Source of the DNA: Candidatus Pacearchaeota archaeon
Lineage (GTDB): Archaea > Nanobdellota > Nanobdellia > Pacearchaeales > GW2011-AR1
Reading direction: 5' to 3'
NCBI GenBank assembly: GCA_018303785.1
Contig: JAGVXM010000015.1
Location: forward strand, 1-37,359
Length of the DNA stretch: 37,359 bases
In this document: piece by piece, positions 1-10,167 of the stretch
How the letters are laid out: every line of letters begins with the position of its first letter
Numbering within the stretch: position 1 is the stretch's first letter
The notes under the pieces: generated by a model
Told to the model about the DNA's origin: nothing
Seen by the model: only the letters and a program-made list of their open reading frames with translations
Databases searched by the model: none
Made by a program: the position numbers and the translations under genes

Positions 1-2
1 GC

Positions 3-122
3 CTTTTATTTATGCTTTGCCCCAATTTTAGAAAGCGATATCCTCGAGGAGAATTCTGGAATGATGGATATTTTTGTGCGAGTTGTGGCAGTGATTTTGA
101 AAGAGCTTTGAGATATATCTAA
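3..122 (+). CDS. C-terminal fragment of a small zinc-ribbon-like protein, truncated by window edge (...MLCPNFRKRYPRGEFWNDGYFCASCGSDFERALRYI*)
   Basis: Open frame from window start to TAA at 120-122; CxxC motif; below ORF track length. Confidence 0.35.
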   Translation, partial: LLFMLCPNFRKRYPRGEFWNDGYFCASCGSDFERALRYI

Positions 123-161
123 AATCAAGAAATTCATCATGGCTATTTTTAGTTATGGACG

Positions 162-222
162 CCTCGCTTTTTGCCCGCAGGCAAAAAGCTGCGAACGAAG
201 TGAGCAGCCCTTCAGGGCGAGG
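162..222. other. GC-rich structured intergenic element with perfect 10-bp hairpin GCTTTTTGCC-CGCA-GGCAAAAAGC (166-189), second stem GCTGC/GCAGC (188-208), possible outer stem CCTCGC/GCGAGG
   Basis: Inverted repeats read directly; GC island in AT-rich context. Confidence 0.5.
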
Positions 223-254
223 GGGATGTCACACTATATTCTCTAAATAAAAAT

Positions 255-629
255 ATGTTCGAGCGATTCCTTTACTGGCCGATTATTTCTCATGGCGAAT
301 TAACGGATAAAAATAGGAAATTTTGTCGCGATCGATTTTCCTCCTATAATTATGCAGATATTAATTTGGTTCATGCGTTTAAATCAACTCCTCGATCTTC
401 AGCCCTCTATAAAAGGTATAGCGAAACAATCGAAGGCGATAAAGCCTGGGAAAAGTTAGAATTAAAAATTGAAGAGTATATGCGCCAACAAATTTCAAAA
501 GTTCCATTTGTCTTTGTTTATCGAGAACATAATGGCGTGAGTTTTGCAGAATTAATTGGTTCTATTACTAATCCAGAAACACACAGTTATCGTAAATTTC
601 GAGGAAAAATTTTTGCGAGAAAAAATTAA
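255..629 (+). CDS. hypothetical protein
   Basis: 124-aa ORF, plausible composition, convergent with radical SAM gene. Confidence 0.5.
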   Translation: MFERFLYWPIISHGELTDKNRKFCRDRFSSYNYADINLVHAFKSTPRSSALYKRYSETIEGDKAWEKLELKIEEYMRQQISKVPFVFVYREHNGVSFAELIGSITNPETHSYRKFRGKIFARKN

Positions 630-2233
630 GCCGCAATCTGCGGAACTACTTCATCCACATGGATATAAGGAATAGGTTTATCCGTCCCTGCTTTAACTGC
701 TACTAAATCTTGTCGAGGATTATGCAAATTCGCGAGCATTCGTGCAATCTGTTCTTTTGTCAATAACTCATCCTTATCTTGTTGCATTTCCGGTCTTCTG
801 CTAAAATCCCTCATGTGTCCGATAACTGAAGTCACTCCTTCAAACGTATAGACGATGTCTTCCCATGATTTTATTCTACTCTTCGCATGCTGCCAAACAT
901 AACGTGGATCTAAATAAATTTTGTAATTCATTTTGCATAATGCCTGAATTTCATCAGGATACATTTCTATATTTTTCATTGCAGGTTGATCCATCGCTAA
1001 TTTCTCATAATCTGTTTTATCAAATCGCAACCATCCTTCGCGTGCTGCCTCCTCATACAACGGGGTCCCAGGATAGGGCATGACAACCGTCGATTGATGA
1101 ATATCTACTAAACCTTTAATCATTAATTCTTTCGCGAGCTTGAACGTCTGCATCGCATCTCTCTTGGTTTCCCACGGATATCCAACCATCATGGTAATAT
1201 GAACTGTTAATCCAGCATCTTTTGCATCCTTACAATGTTGAAAAACAAGTTTGACATTTGTTCCCTTGTCTAATTTATCAATTGTCTTTTGACATCCAGA
1301 TTCCAATCCAAATTTCAATAATCTAAATCCAGCTTTCTTCATTAATCGGTACATTGCAGCATCAACCCATCCAAAGCGCATATTACATGAATACATAACT
1401 TTTTTATTATAACCAGATTCAATCATCAACTCGCAAAATTTTTTCAACCATGCACCTGGAGGAACTGTTCCAGCATCGTCAAAAATTTCTCGGGCACCTA
1501 ATGTATCGACGAGATTTTTTACTTCTGCAAAAGTATTTTCCGGACTCCTTTGTTTATACGATCCTTTCGGATATAATGCATGATCCCATACACAAAACGT
1601 GCATTTTCCCCAAGCACAATCTCTCGCCGACATAATGTAAAATTGTGGCCTTCCCTTCAAATTAAATTCATCCTGGTAATTCAAATATTTAGTTAAAATT
1701 CTGTCAGGAAACGGCGCATCATCTAAATTCTTTCTCAAAACATATCTTCCATTCGGAACAATTTCTCCTTTTTTATTTCTATACCATAAACCATTAGGAA
1801 CCGGATTTTTCTTATCACCATCTAGCCAATCAACCAATTCCATAAATGCAAAATCAAAATATCCTCCGTTAATCACATAATCCACAGATGATTGTTCCAA
1901 TGTTTCTCCAGGCAAATAACTCACATGATCCCCGCAAATAACTATTTTTATCCTCGGAAATTTTTGCTTTATATGTTTTATAGCCATCCAATGTTTATTC
2001 ACAACCGGCGCTTTTGTCTCAAATAAAAAAACATCAGGGTTTTCTCGCACAAGCATTTCGTCAAATTCCTTCCAACCCATATTTTGCGCAATTGCATCTT
2101 CCCATAAAACTATATGCCCCACTTTTTTTGCCATCGATGCTGCAGTTCCTAGGACTACAGGATACAAGAAAGTAGGCTTTTCAAAATATTGAAACTGCCT
2201 ATTCTGACTTAAGAGCGGCGTCCCTAACGACAA
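626..2233 (-). CDS. B12-binding domain radical SAM protein
   Basis: N-terminal cobalamin-binding-like region, Cys cluster ARDCAWGKCTFC, GLESG and MMVGYPWET motifs typical of B12-radical SAM enzymes. Confidence 0.85.
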   Translation of the reverse strand: MSLGTPLLSQNRQFQYFEKPTFLYPVVLGTAASMAKKVGHIVLWEDAIAQNMGWKEFDEMLVRENPDVFLFETKAPVVNKHWMAIKHIKQKFPRIKIVICGDHVSYLPGETLEQSSVDYVINGGYFDFAFMELVDWLDGDKKNPVPNGLWYRNKKGEIVPNGRYVLRKNLDDAPFPDRILTKYLNYQDEFNLKGRPQFYIMSARDCAWGKCTFCVWDHALYPKGSYKQRSPENTFAEVKNLVDTLGAREIFDDAGTVPPGAWLKKFCELMIESGYNKKVMYSCNMRFGWVDAAMYRLMKKAGFRLLKFGLESGCQKTIDKLDKGTNVKLVFQHCKDAKDAGLTVHITMMVGYPWETKRDAMQTFKLAKELMIKGLVDIHQSTVVMPYPGTPLYEEAAREGWLRFDKTDYEKLAMDQPAMKNIEMYPDEIQALCKMNYKIYLDPRYVWQHAKSRIKSWEDIVYTFEGVTSVIGHMRDFSRRPEMQQDKDELLTKEQIARMLANLHNPRQDLVAVKAGTDKPIPYIHVDEVVPQIAA

Positions 2234-2334
2234 GAACTTTCACAGTTTCACCTCAATATAGCAGTCTTTTTTCATTAATCAACTAATAAAATCTATTTTA
2301 TAAGGTTTATTGTAGTGCTTTTAAAACGCTTTCT

Positions 2335-3229
2335 TTAATGCAGTTCAGTTAATATTTTGTTAATATACTTCATTCCATCTATTCTTTCCTTTTTACTCAT
2401 TTTCTCAGGCGGCCGACACCATGTATCTAATTCAATACTTACATAGCCCTCATAATTATCTTTTTTAAGCAACTGAATAAAACTTTTGAAATCAATATTC
2501 CCTTTCCTTAAAGGAAGATGATCATCTGCTTTTTTATTATTGTCATGGAGATGCATATTCAAAATCTTTCCTGTTTGTTTTAGTCTATGATAAAAATCTA
2601 ATGGATCTCCAATAGTATTAGCATGACCAATATCAAAACAAATCCCTATGTCTAAATTTTTTATTAAATCAACAACATCTTGGTCCCATAATTGGAAGAT
2701 TTTCTATACATAATTTAGCTTGTTTAAACGTCCCGTTTAAATTTTCTAACGTGTCACGTGCATGTTCAAGATGATCCCTATAAGTTCTAAAACTTTCAAA
2801 GTAACCTCCATGAATAGTAATAATTTTTGCACCAGCTAAAGCAGCAAGATTATAAGTTTTTGTAAGTTCTCGAACGGAAAATTTTCGCACATCATCATCT
2901 AAAGTAGCAATGTCAAAAAATCTATTTTGCAGTCTTTTTTCATCATCAAAAAATTTTTTTCTACCATAAATTGAAATAAATTGATTTCTGACATTTTCAG
3001 GAGCATGTTCATATAGAGGTAATAAGTGAAAAATGAGCTCCATATTATATCGGTGAGATAAATCTTTGATTCTAAACATCTCTCCCGAAGTGTAACTAGA
3101 TGGTCCAAAATACGGATAATTTATTATAAGCTCAAGATGCTTTGCCTCTAATGATGCAGCAACTTTAAATTCTTCTTCCCATGATTCTAAATGATACATG
3201 CCGACGCGAGAAACTAAACCAATTTTCAT
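2335..3229 (-). pseudogene. sugar phosphate isomerase/epimerase (xylose isomerase-like TIM barrel), split by an apparent +1 frameshift near 2672-2700
   Basis: ORF 2669-3229 carries the N-terminal half (IITIHGGYF, CIENLP). The other frame continues as LWDQDVVDLIKNLDIGICFDIGHANTIGDPLDFYHRLKQTGKILNMHLHDNN into ORF 2335-2562. Confidence 0.75.
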
Positions 3230-3924
3230 TGCAAAAATTCTTCCAATTTAGTCCTATCAATAAAATCCTCGTTATTTTCAGAAACGCAAACTAAATTATC
3301 ACATCCTTCAAAAGATAAACCTTTCGTAACTATTCTGCATAAATCCTGGTGTTTCAAAAAAGTTGCATTCCCCCACGGATTTTTTGCCGGCTGATTGTCT
3401 CTATTAACCGCTCCTAAACGTAAATTTAATATATGCATATCGTGATGATAACATCTTAGAATAACTTCAGAAGTAATTTTTGACTTGCTATAGTTGGAAA
3501 CTTTTCTTTCTGCATCATCCTTATAATAATCAGGATTTGAATGAACCTTTACCGGAGTTTCTGGATTTATTTTTTCTTTTCGTTCATACATGTTGCTAAA
3601 ATCATAAACATGAATAGAACTTGAAAAAATTATTCGTTTTACATTATTTTTGCGTGCAGTATAAGCAACTCTTGCAGTAATTTCAGTATTTTCATTCATT
3701 TCTTCTCTGGAAATTTTAGGTCCAGCGTATCCGGCTAAATGGATAACAGTATCAACCTCAAAATCTTTAAAATAATCCGAAAAATTATCAGTTAATAAAT
3801 CGAAAGGATATGAAAACTTTTTATCACATCGATAAATTGTATGACTCTCAGACCTTAAATTTTCTTGGAGCAAGGTTCCTATTAATCCCTCAGATCCAGT
3901 AATAAGAATTTTTTGGTTTTTCAT
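3226..3924 (-). CDS. NAD-dependent epimerase/dehydratase (extended SDR)
   Basis: ILITGSEGLIG Rossmann motif, VIHLAGYAG, ATGA overlap with downstream isomerase. Confidence 0.85.
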   Translation of the reverse strand: MKNQKILITGSEGLIGTLLQENLRSESHTIYRCDKKFSYPFDLLTDNFSDYFKDFEVDTVIHLAGYAGPKISREEMNENTEITARVAYTARKNNVKRIIFSSSIHVYDFSNMYERKEKINPETPVKVHSNPDYYKDDAERKVSNYSKSKITSEVILRCYHHDMHILNLRLGAVNRDNQPAKNPWGNATFLKHQDLCRIVTKGLSFEGCDNLVCVSENNEDFIDRTKLEEFLQ

Positions 3925-3931
3925 TTTATTC

Positions 3932-4831
3932 TTATCCGATTATCTTATCTAAATTATCTGCTTTTTCGTGAAAAGTTAAACCAGCTATCTTTTCAATTTT
4001 ATTTACAATAGTTAAATTAAAAACATGGCATAATGCATCCCATTTATTTGGTTTCATAGCACAATCTTTAATTGTCGAATAATGAAGTTTGTAGCGGAAT
4101 TCATCAATCCATTCAGGCCCTTTTATTTGATCAGGATTTTGCATAAAATTCAGATCCATCATTGTATGACTTTTCCCTGTCAAATTTCCAGAAAATCTTT
4201 TAATCTGATGTGTATCGCCAAACGAGCATGCACCAATTAAATGTTTCTTACCATTTCGTGGATTTTCAAAAACGTTCCCTCGTATATTTTTTTGATAATG
4301 CTCAATCGACTTTTCATTCGCATCACGAGGTCCTACAAACCATTTTCCAATCTCACTTGTACCATTATAAGCTTCATCAAAATCAAAATATCCCTCATAA
4401 CTTGGATTTTTTTCAAGAAATTTCCCTAAACCGCTTATATAATAACGATGATCAGTACCTATGATTGCCATGTTATCTGTTGCTTCATGTAGTCCATCAT
4501 CTAATCCTGTTCGTTCAATATTCCTTTCATAACCAAAAACTAAGAAATGACCTTTATCAGAAAAAACTTCTTGTCCTCGAATTATCATGATTTGTTTATC
4601 AGGAATATAAACCGCAACCGGTTGTTTTATATTATATCCGATAAATGTTCGCTCATATCTTTGATTAGGTTGAAAAACAAATTTCTCAAATCGAAAATCA
4701 TTGCAATTTGCAATACCAAAAACGCCTCCGGCCCCAAGGCCCCGATAAATTATATCTATAGTTTCATCAAATCCAGGATTATTGCCATTTCTTCCGAGAT
4801 GATTATGCAATGAAACTTTTGATTTTTCCAT
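3932..4831 (-). CDS. PHP-domain-like metal-dependent phosphoesterase
   Basis: SLHNHLG, GQEVFSDKGHFLVFG, GTDHRYY, FDEAYNG, FGDTHQIKRFSG motif order. Confidence 0.65.
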   Translation of the reverse strand: MEKSKVSLHNHLGRNGNNPGFDETIDIIYRGLGAGGVFGIANCNDFRFEKFVFQPNQRYERTFIGYNIKQPVAVYIPDKQIMIIRGQEVFSDKGHFLVFGYERNIERTGLDDGLHEATDNMAIIGTDHRYYISGLGKFLEKNPSYEGYFDFDEAYNGTSEIGKWFVGPRDANEKSIEHYQKNIRGNVFENPRNGKKHLIGACSFGDTHQIKRFSGNLTGKSHTMMDLNFMQNPDQIKGPEWIDEFRYKLHYSTIKDCAMKPNKWDALCHVFNLTIVNKIEKIAGLTFHEKADNLDKIIG

Positions 4832-5037
4832 ATTTATCGTATAAAATCCATAAAAAACAGATATTTAAAATTATTTGATAAAATGTTTTATAAGCAAGTA
4901 GTGAATTAGTAGTGTAATTTAACTTCGAACTTTTATTTCAAAAGCCATATATGTATTTTTATATCACAATTTTTCTTTAAAATATTTTCTCATTCGATTT
5001 CCATAATTTATCAAAAAAAACTACTCGAGCAATAGTA

Positions 5038-5550
5038 TCAAAAATAATCACTTATTTTCAGCTTAAACTCCATCCAAAAAATCCAGAAAAATAGTAATAA
5101 TGCATCTAAAATAATTAATACAATAGATTCTGAAATAGGAAAATACGATATAAGGCTTAATCCAATCTTTGCATCTAAAAATGGATAAAAGAGCATAGCC
5201 CCATCTCGCAATAAAACATCTAACAAAATATGCAAAAAACTTCCTGCGGCAAAAATAAACAAAATTATAGGTAATTTTAAATGCCGCTTTTTGATTTCCT
5301 TATTTTTTATTTTTGTTTGCATGGTAATAAACCCGAGGATAAGAAACAACAATGGAACAAACAAAGTGTGCAACAAATTTCTATGTAAATTCGGCATTTG
5401 AAATATATATTCCAAATCGGGAAAAATGGAAGCTATAGCCATAATCAAAATATAGTATCGAGGAAATTTTTTATTATCTTTAATAAAAAAATCTCTAAAT
5501 AACTCAATCAAAATAATTCCAACTAAAACATGAGTTGTTGTATAAGGCAT
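5038..5550 (-). CDS. membrane-bound metal-dependent hydrolase, YdjM/DUF457-like
   Basis: MPYTTTHVLVG start, IFPDLEY, multiple TM segments. Confidence 0.6.
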   Translation of the reverse strand: MPYTTTHVLVGIILIELFRDFFIKDNKKFPRYYILIMAIASIFPDLEYIFQMPNLHRNLLHTLFVPLLFLILGFITMQTKIKNKEIKKRHLKLPIILFIFAAGSFLHILLDVLLRDGAMLFYPFLDAKIGLSLISYFPISESIVLIILDALLLFFWIFWMEFKLKISDYF

Positions 5551-5585
5551 CTCTTTTAGTTATTAAAACAATCAGGTTTTTAAAT

Positions 5586-6530
5586 TTACACAGTTTTTTT
5601 AACATACCCAAACAACATTCCAGCACCATACGATAAATGAATTAAAGGATACAATAACGGCAACAAAAACAATGCCGTAGCATCTCTATTTCTCACAGAA
5701 TCATATAACGCAAAAAAAAGCATCAAAAAAAGATAAGCAATCAGTGGCAAAAAAAGATAAAATCCCCACGATGAATACTGTAATCCAATAACACTCCCAG
5801 TAATTGAAGGCTGCATTAAAGAAACTAGCATGAGAGCTAATACATAAACAAAGAAAATACTTGGAATGATAAAATACGGTCGACTAAGTGTTTCAATAAA
5901 CTTTTCTTTTTTTGGCCTAACTTTCCCATAGTTAAACATTTGTTTCATCAATCCATTAAAAGTAGGTCGTCGTTTATGATACAAAATAAAACGAGGAGTA
6001 TAAGCAACACTAAAACCAGCTCTCTTAGCATCTGAAATAAATTTCGGATCTTCTCCTGGAAATAATGAGGGATCAAATTTTATTTTTTCTACAGCTGATT
6101 TTTTGCAAACGAGATTTGCCGACGTTAATGCAGTCTCATCAACTTGTAATTTTTCTGAATTCAAATCATACCTATTAGACAATTTCCAAGCGCCAAATGT
6201 GCTGCTTAATGCATAACCGGACACTTTTGCAAACCATCGATCATCTTTCGGTGTTAACTGCGGCCCACCAACAATATCAATATTAGGATGATTAATGAAA
6301 AATTCATCTATTTTTTTCAAATAATCTTTCTCAATAATCGCATCATCATCAAGAAAAACTACAAACTGTCCTTTTGATCGTTCAATTCCCTTATTTCTAT
6401 TAACCGAAGGATTTGTCCCATAAATAACTAAAACATGATATTCGTGTTTAGGATAATCTAAATTCTTAATGCATTCCAAAATAGGAGCGTCTCTGTTAGG
6501 TGCTACCGGAACTATTAAACTGTATTTCAT
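5586..6530 (-). CDS. family 2 glycosyltransferase with C-terminal TM region
   Basis: YSLIVPVAPNRD, NKGIERSKGQFVVFLDDDAII, FPGEDPKF motifs; TM helices at C terminus. Confidence 0.85.
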   Translation of the reverse strand: MKYSLIVPVAPNRDAPILECIKNLDYPKHEYHVLVIYGTNPSVNRNKGIERSKGQFVVFLDDDAIIEKDYLKKIDEFFINHPNIDIVGGPQLTPKDDRWFAKVSGYALSSTFGAWKLSNRYDLNSEKLQVDETALTSANLVCKKSAVEKIKFDPSLFPGEDPKFISDAKRAGFSVAYTPRFILYHKRRPTFNGLMKQMFNYGKVRPKKEKFIETLSRPYFIIPSIFFVYVLALMLVSLMQPSITGSVIGLQYSSWGFYLFLPLIAYLFLMLFFALYDSVRNRDATALFLLPLLYPLIHLSYGAGMLFGYVKKTV

Positions 6531-6656
6531 CTTTTTCTTGTAGAAGAAAAAAGTATTATTAAAGATTTATATAAAATTCAATTCCCTTCACGAAAATAAT
6601 CACTTTTTTGAGAAAATGCTTCCATTCTAAATATCTGTTTATTTAAATTTATAAAT

Positions 6657-7442
6657 CTACCCAAACCAATAACTAGCTTTCATTTTTTCAGGTAATTTTC
6701 CATGCAATCGAGCTAAAAATTCAAATGGAGAATGCACTAACCGTAATCTTATAACGGAAAAAAACATTCGTGCAGGAGTTTTTTTCATATTAATATGAGA
6801 ACCTTTTTTATCATACCATTCCGTAGGTATGGATTTAATGCGTGCATTTTCTCGTCGAGCATAAAACAATAGGTCAACATCAAAGCTCCATTGCGATGAT
6901 CCGAGTTTATAATAAATTTTTCCGATTAAATCTCGAGAAAATAACTTTGCGCCACACTGTGTATCTCGATAATTTAATAAAAACAATATTCTAACAATTG
7001 AATTAAATACTCTACTCATTAATTGTCTCATCACATTTCTCTCATAATTCACTTTGCTTCGTTTGTCCCAGCGATCTGCAATCACTCCGTCATATCCATT
7101 GATATGTTTCACTAATCCATAAAACGCATTAGGGGGCGTAGCGTTATCAGCATCTACAAATCCAATGTAATCATTATCGCGAGTCAATGCATCTTTGAAA
7201 CCCTCAATAACAGCAAATCCCTTCCCTCCTTGCTTATATTTCAAAATAATCAATTCGTCACACATAAATTGCTCAACTACTTCCCGAGTATTATCAATGC
7301 ATGCGTTTAGCACAACAATTATCTCAAAATCTAAAATATCTGAACTTTTGAGTTGAGAAAAATAATGCAAATAATTTCCCAGTGTTTCCCCTATTCTTTT
7401 TGCCTCGTTGTGGGCAGGCATTACAATAGCCACTTTTTTCAT
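6657..7442 (-). CDS. family 2 glycosyltransferase (dolichyl-phosphate sugar synthase-like)
   Basis: VAIVMPAHNEAKRI, GKGFAVIEGF, GFVDADNATPP, DTQCGAKLFSR. Confidence 0.85.
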   Translation of the reverse strand: MKKVAIVMPAHNEAKRIGETLGNYLHYFSQLKSSDILDFEIIVVLNACIDNTREVVEQFMCDELIILKYKQGGKGFAVIEGFKDALTRDNDYIGFVDADNATPPNAFYGLVKHINGYDGVIADRWDKRSKVNYERNVMRQLMSRVFNSIVRILFLLNYRDTQCGAKLFSRDLIGKIYYKLGSSQWSFDVDLLFYARRENARIKSIPTEWYDKKGSHINMKKTPARMFFSVIRLRLVHSPFEFLARLHGKLPEKMKASYWFG

Positions 7443-7505
7443 ACCTTTACACTATTTAACGCTTTAAAAAAATATAATGTATTGAAACTATATGATGAAA
7501 AAGAA

Positions 7506-8483
7506 TTATCCTTTATTTTTCCGCATCACCAAAAATATTCCAATAATCGACGGAATTACTCCAACAATAAACAAATTTATCAAAGACATTGAAAATACTT
7601 TTGCAGCCTCAACTCCAAATAAACCAAATAAAGCAATCAAAGCAGCTTCGCGAGTTCCCAACCCGCTTATGCTTATCGGAAGTATAGCTACCATGGTACC
7701 AATCGGCAAAATAGCGAGATAATAAATAAAATGTAGCTCAATACCCAAAGACAAGCCTATAACATATATTATTCCATATACTAATAGCCAGCTAACAATA
7801 TTTAAAATAAAAAATAAAAACAAATATCTTTTTTTTGGAACATTTTCATAAAATGAATCAAATGTCAACTTTGCAATGTTTTGGTATTTTTTTCCAATAA
7901 ACCGATGATAAAAAAATCGTAAAAAATATTTACTATTTTCTTTATTCATGAAAATAAATATACCAATTAAAAAAGCAATAAAAAAAAGCACAATAGTTCC
8001 CAAAGGAATATCTAATGTATCTTGGAATACAAAAGAAAAAAAGATCACTAAAAAAATTAAAGACAATGTATCCAAAATTTTGTCAATGGTAAAATTAAAT
8101 AAGCCTTTTCCAATATTTTTATCATGCGTATATTCTCGGAGATATTCTGCGCGGACAATGCCCCCTGCTTTTGACGGCGTCACAAATCCATAAAAATTAG
8201 TAATTAAATTAATTTCAAAGGCTTTTCTGAAAGGAATGGTTATGTTTTGATACACTGCAACCAAATACCACTTAAATGTTTGCACAACTAGCATGATGAT
8301 TAACAAAACAAATGCAAGAAAAATATAAAATAAATCTGCGTTTTTTATCTCTCCATAAACTTCCGTGAGATCAATGTTAATTAATATGTAAATAAAAAGT
8401 GCAATACCAATGATCGGAAATAACCTCTTCCAATGTTTCATTAAACTAATCCTCCTCGGAATATTAGTAACGCAAGAACGCAT
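7506..8483 (-). CDS. flippase-like / lysylphosphatidylglycerol synthase TM-region family (UPF0104) membrane protein
   Basis: Multiple TM helices, PSKAGGIVRAEYL, PISISGLGTREAALIALFGLFG signatures. Confidence 0.8.
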   Translation of the reverse strand: MRSCVTNIPRRISLMKHWKRLFPIIGIALFIYILINIDLTEVYGEIKNADLFYIFLAFVLLIIMLVVQTFKWYLVAVYQNITIPFRKAFEINLITNFYGFVTPSKAGGIVRAEYLREYTHDKNIGKGLFNFTIDKILDTLSLIFLVIFFSFVFQDTLDIPLGTIVLFFIAFLIGIFIFMNKENSKYFLRFFYHRFIGKKYQNIAKLTFDSFYENVPKKRYLFLFFILNIVSWLLVYGIIYVIGLSLGIELHFIYYLAILPIGTMVAILPISISGLGTREAALIALFGLFGVEAAKVFSMSLINLFIVGVIPSIIGIFLVMRKNKG

Positions 8484-9451
8484 AACACTATTTCAAATGC
8501 GAATAAAAAGTAAACCACGTCATTTTCATAAACTTTTTTCTTAAACTTTTTTAAGATAAATAAACTAACATGAGTCATACCGTAGAGCTTTGGATAAGGC
8601 AGTTCCAAACTATTATCTTCATTCGGAATACCAAATGATTGTTTTTTTAATCTTCCCCGAGATTTCAAAAACGTTTCAAGAATAAATGGGATGAAAACAA
8701 AAACCGCTATTTTTTCAAAGTTACCAAGAATAGCCATTCCAGCGATCATCGCTCCAATAGAGTAGGTCAAAATGTCACCTGGAAAAACTTTTGCAGGAAC
8801 TTTGTTGAAAATAAAAAAACCGCACAATGCTGCAACCATGCATAATCCTATAACAGATAACCAAGAATTTCCAGTAATGAATGCAACATAGGATAGGAAA
8901 CTAATGATGATAATTCCTAAACCCGTTTCTAAACCATTAAACCCTGCGAGCATATTGTACGTCGTTGTCGCGCCAGCAACCCCTATAGGAATTATTAGTA
9001 ATGGATACAAAATGCCTAAATCGACTAATCCGAAAAAAGGAACATTAACCGCAGATGTACCTGCATTGATTACTACTAAAGGAATTGAAGCGAGAAATGC
9101 AAAAATAATTCTAAAATTTACAGATAATCCGCCGTGTTTCCAGCCAAGTAAATCATCGGTAAGTCCAATCATCCCTAATATCAATACAACATTTAATAAA
9201 GAAAATATTTTTACATTGACACTATCAATCTGAAAGACAAATGTCCGCAAAGCAATATATGCTAAGACGCCAAAGACAAACGCAAAAACGACGACAATAC
9301 CTCCAGATGCTGCAACATTTTTAGGATGATTGAATTTATTCATGTCTTCCCATAATAAGCCTATGTGATGACATTTCCGAATCCATTTCGGCAATGCAAC
9401 CATAATTAAAATAAAACTCAATGCAATAGGCAATAATAACAAGCTCTCCAT
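8441..9451 (-). CDS. glycosyltransferase family 4 UDP-sugar phosphotransferase (MraY/WecA/AglH-like)
   Basis: GLTDDLLGWKHG, NMLAGFNGLETGLG, VFPGDILTYSIGA motifs; polytopic. Confidence 0.85.
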   Translation of the reverse strand: MESLLLLPIALSFILIMVALPKWIRKCHHIGLLWEDMNKFNHPKNVAASGGIVVVFAFVFGVLAYIALRTFVFQIDSVNVKIFSLLNVVLILGMIGLTDDLLGWKHGGLSVNFRIIFAFLASIPLVVINAGTSAVNVPFFGLVDLGILYPLLIIPIGVAGATTTYNMLAGFNGLETGLGIIIISFLSYVAFITGNSWLSVIGLCMVAALCGFFIFNKVPAKVFPGDILTYSIGAMIAGMAILGNFEKIAVFVFIPFILETFLKSRGRLKKQSFGIPNEDNSLELPYPKLYGMTHVSLFILKKFKKKVYENDVVYFLFAFEIVLCVLALLIFRGGLV

Positions 9452-9491
9452 GAAATTATAGAAATCGATTATTTTTAAATATTCATGCAGG

Positions 9492-10133
9492 TTATTTTCT
9501 CAACAGTTTAAACGCATGATTCCAATGATTATTTTTGAAACCATACAAAATATAAATCATTGCCAATGCTTCTAACAAATATGATTCTTCAATATTTCCT
9601 ATATCTACAAAATGTTTCCAACCCCATTGCTGGGCAAAATCTTTGACAATCTCTTTCGCATTCTCATCATCACCACAATAAAAAAAATCAGGTTCTCCTT
9701 CTTCAAGTTTAGGTGCACACATATAATGGCTTGGAATTGTATTGAATGCCTTGACAACCATAGTTTCAGGTAATTTATCCTGCATTGTCTTTCCGTTTGA
9801 TTCAGGATATCCAATTTCCATCGTCGGATGATTATCTTCAACAACTAAAGGATTGGTCGTATCAATAACAACTTTTTCAGAAAAATTCTCTTCACCAGCT
9901 AATTCCATCGCGCTCTCAATCTCTGTTCCCTTAACTGCCATAACAATTATATCTCCAAACTTTGCAGTTTCTTCAAAACTGCCGATAGATACATTTTCTT
10001 TTCCTTGAATAAAATCCTGTAATTTGCTTGGATCCCGCGTTCCAATTTTTACCGAGTGTCCTAAACGCGAAAATCCTTCTGCCAACGCTTTTCCTACAAC
10101 TCCGCTCCCTAGAATGCCAATTTTTTCATCCAT
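9492..10133 (-). CDS. NADPH-dependent F420 reductase-like / NADP-binding oxidoreductase
   Basis: IGILGSGVVGKALAEGF, IGTRDPSKL, VVKAFNTIPSHYM. Confidence 0.8.
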   Translation of the reverse strand: MDEKIGILGSGVVGKALAEGFSRLGHSVKIGTRDPSKLQDFIQGKENVSIGSFEETAKFGDIIVMAVKGTEIESAMELAGEENFSEKVVIDTTNPLVVEDNHPTMEIGYPESNGKTMQDKLPETMVVKAFNTIPSHYMCAPKLEEGEPDFFYCGDDENAKEIVKDFAQQWGWKHFVDIGNIEESYLLEALAMIYILYGFKNNHWNHAFKLLRK

Positions 10134-10167
10134 GATATTTTAAAAACAATTTATTATTTAAAGATAA

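Noticed and set aside
4210-4813. Three plus-strand ORFs within PHP-like gene
   Set aside because: Antisense to a coherent minus-strand protein; AT-rich frame artefacts
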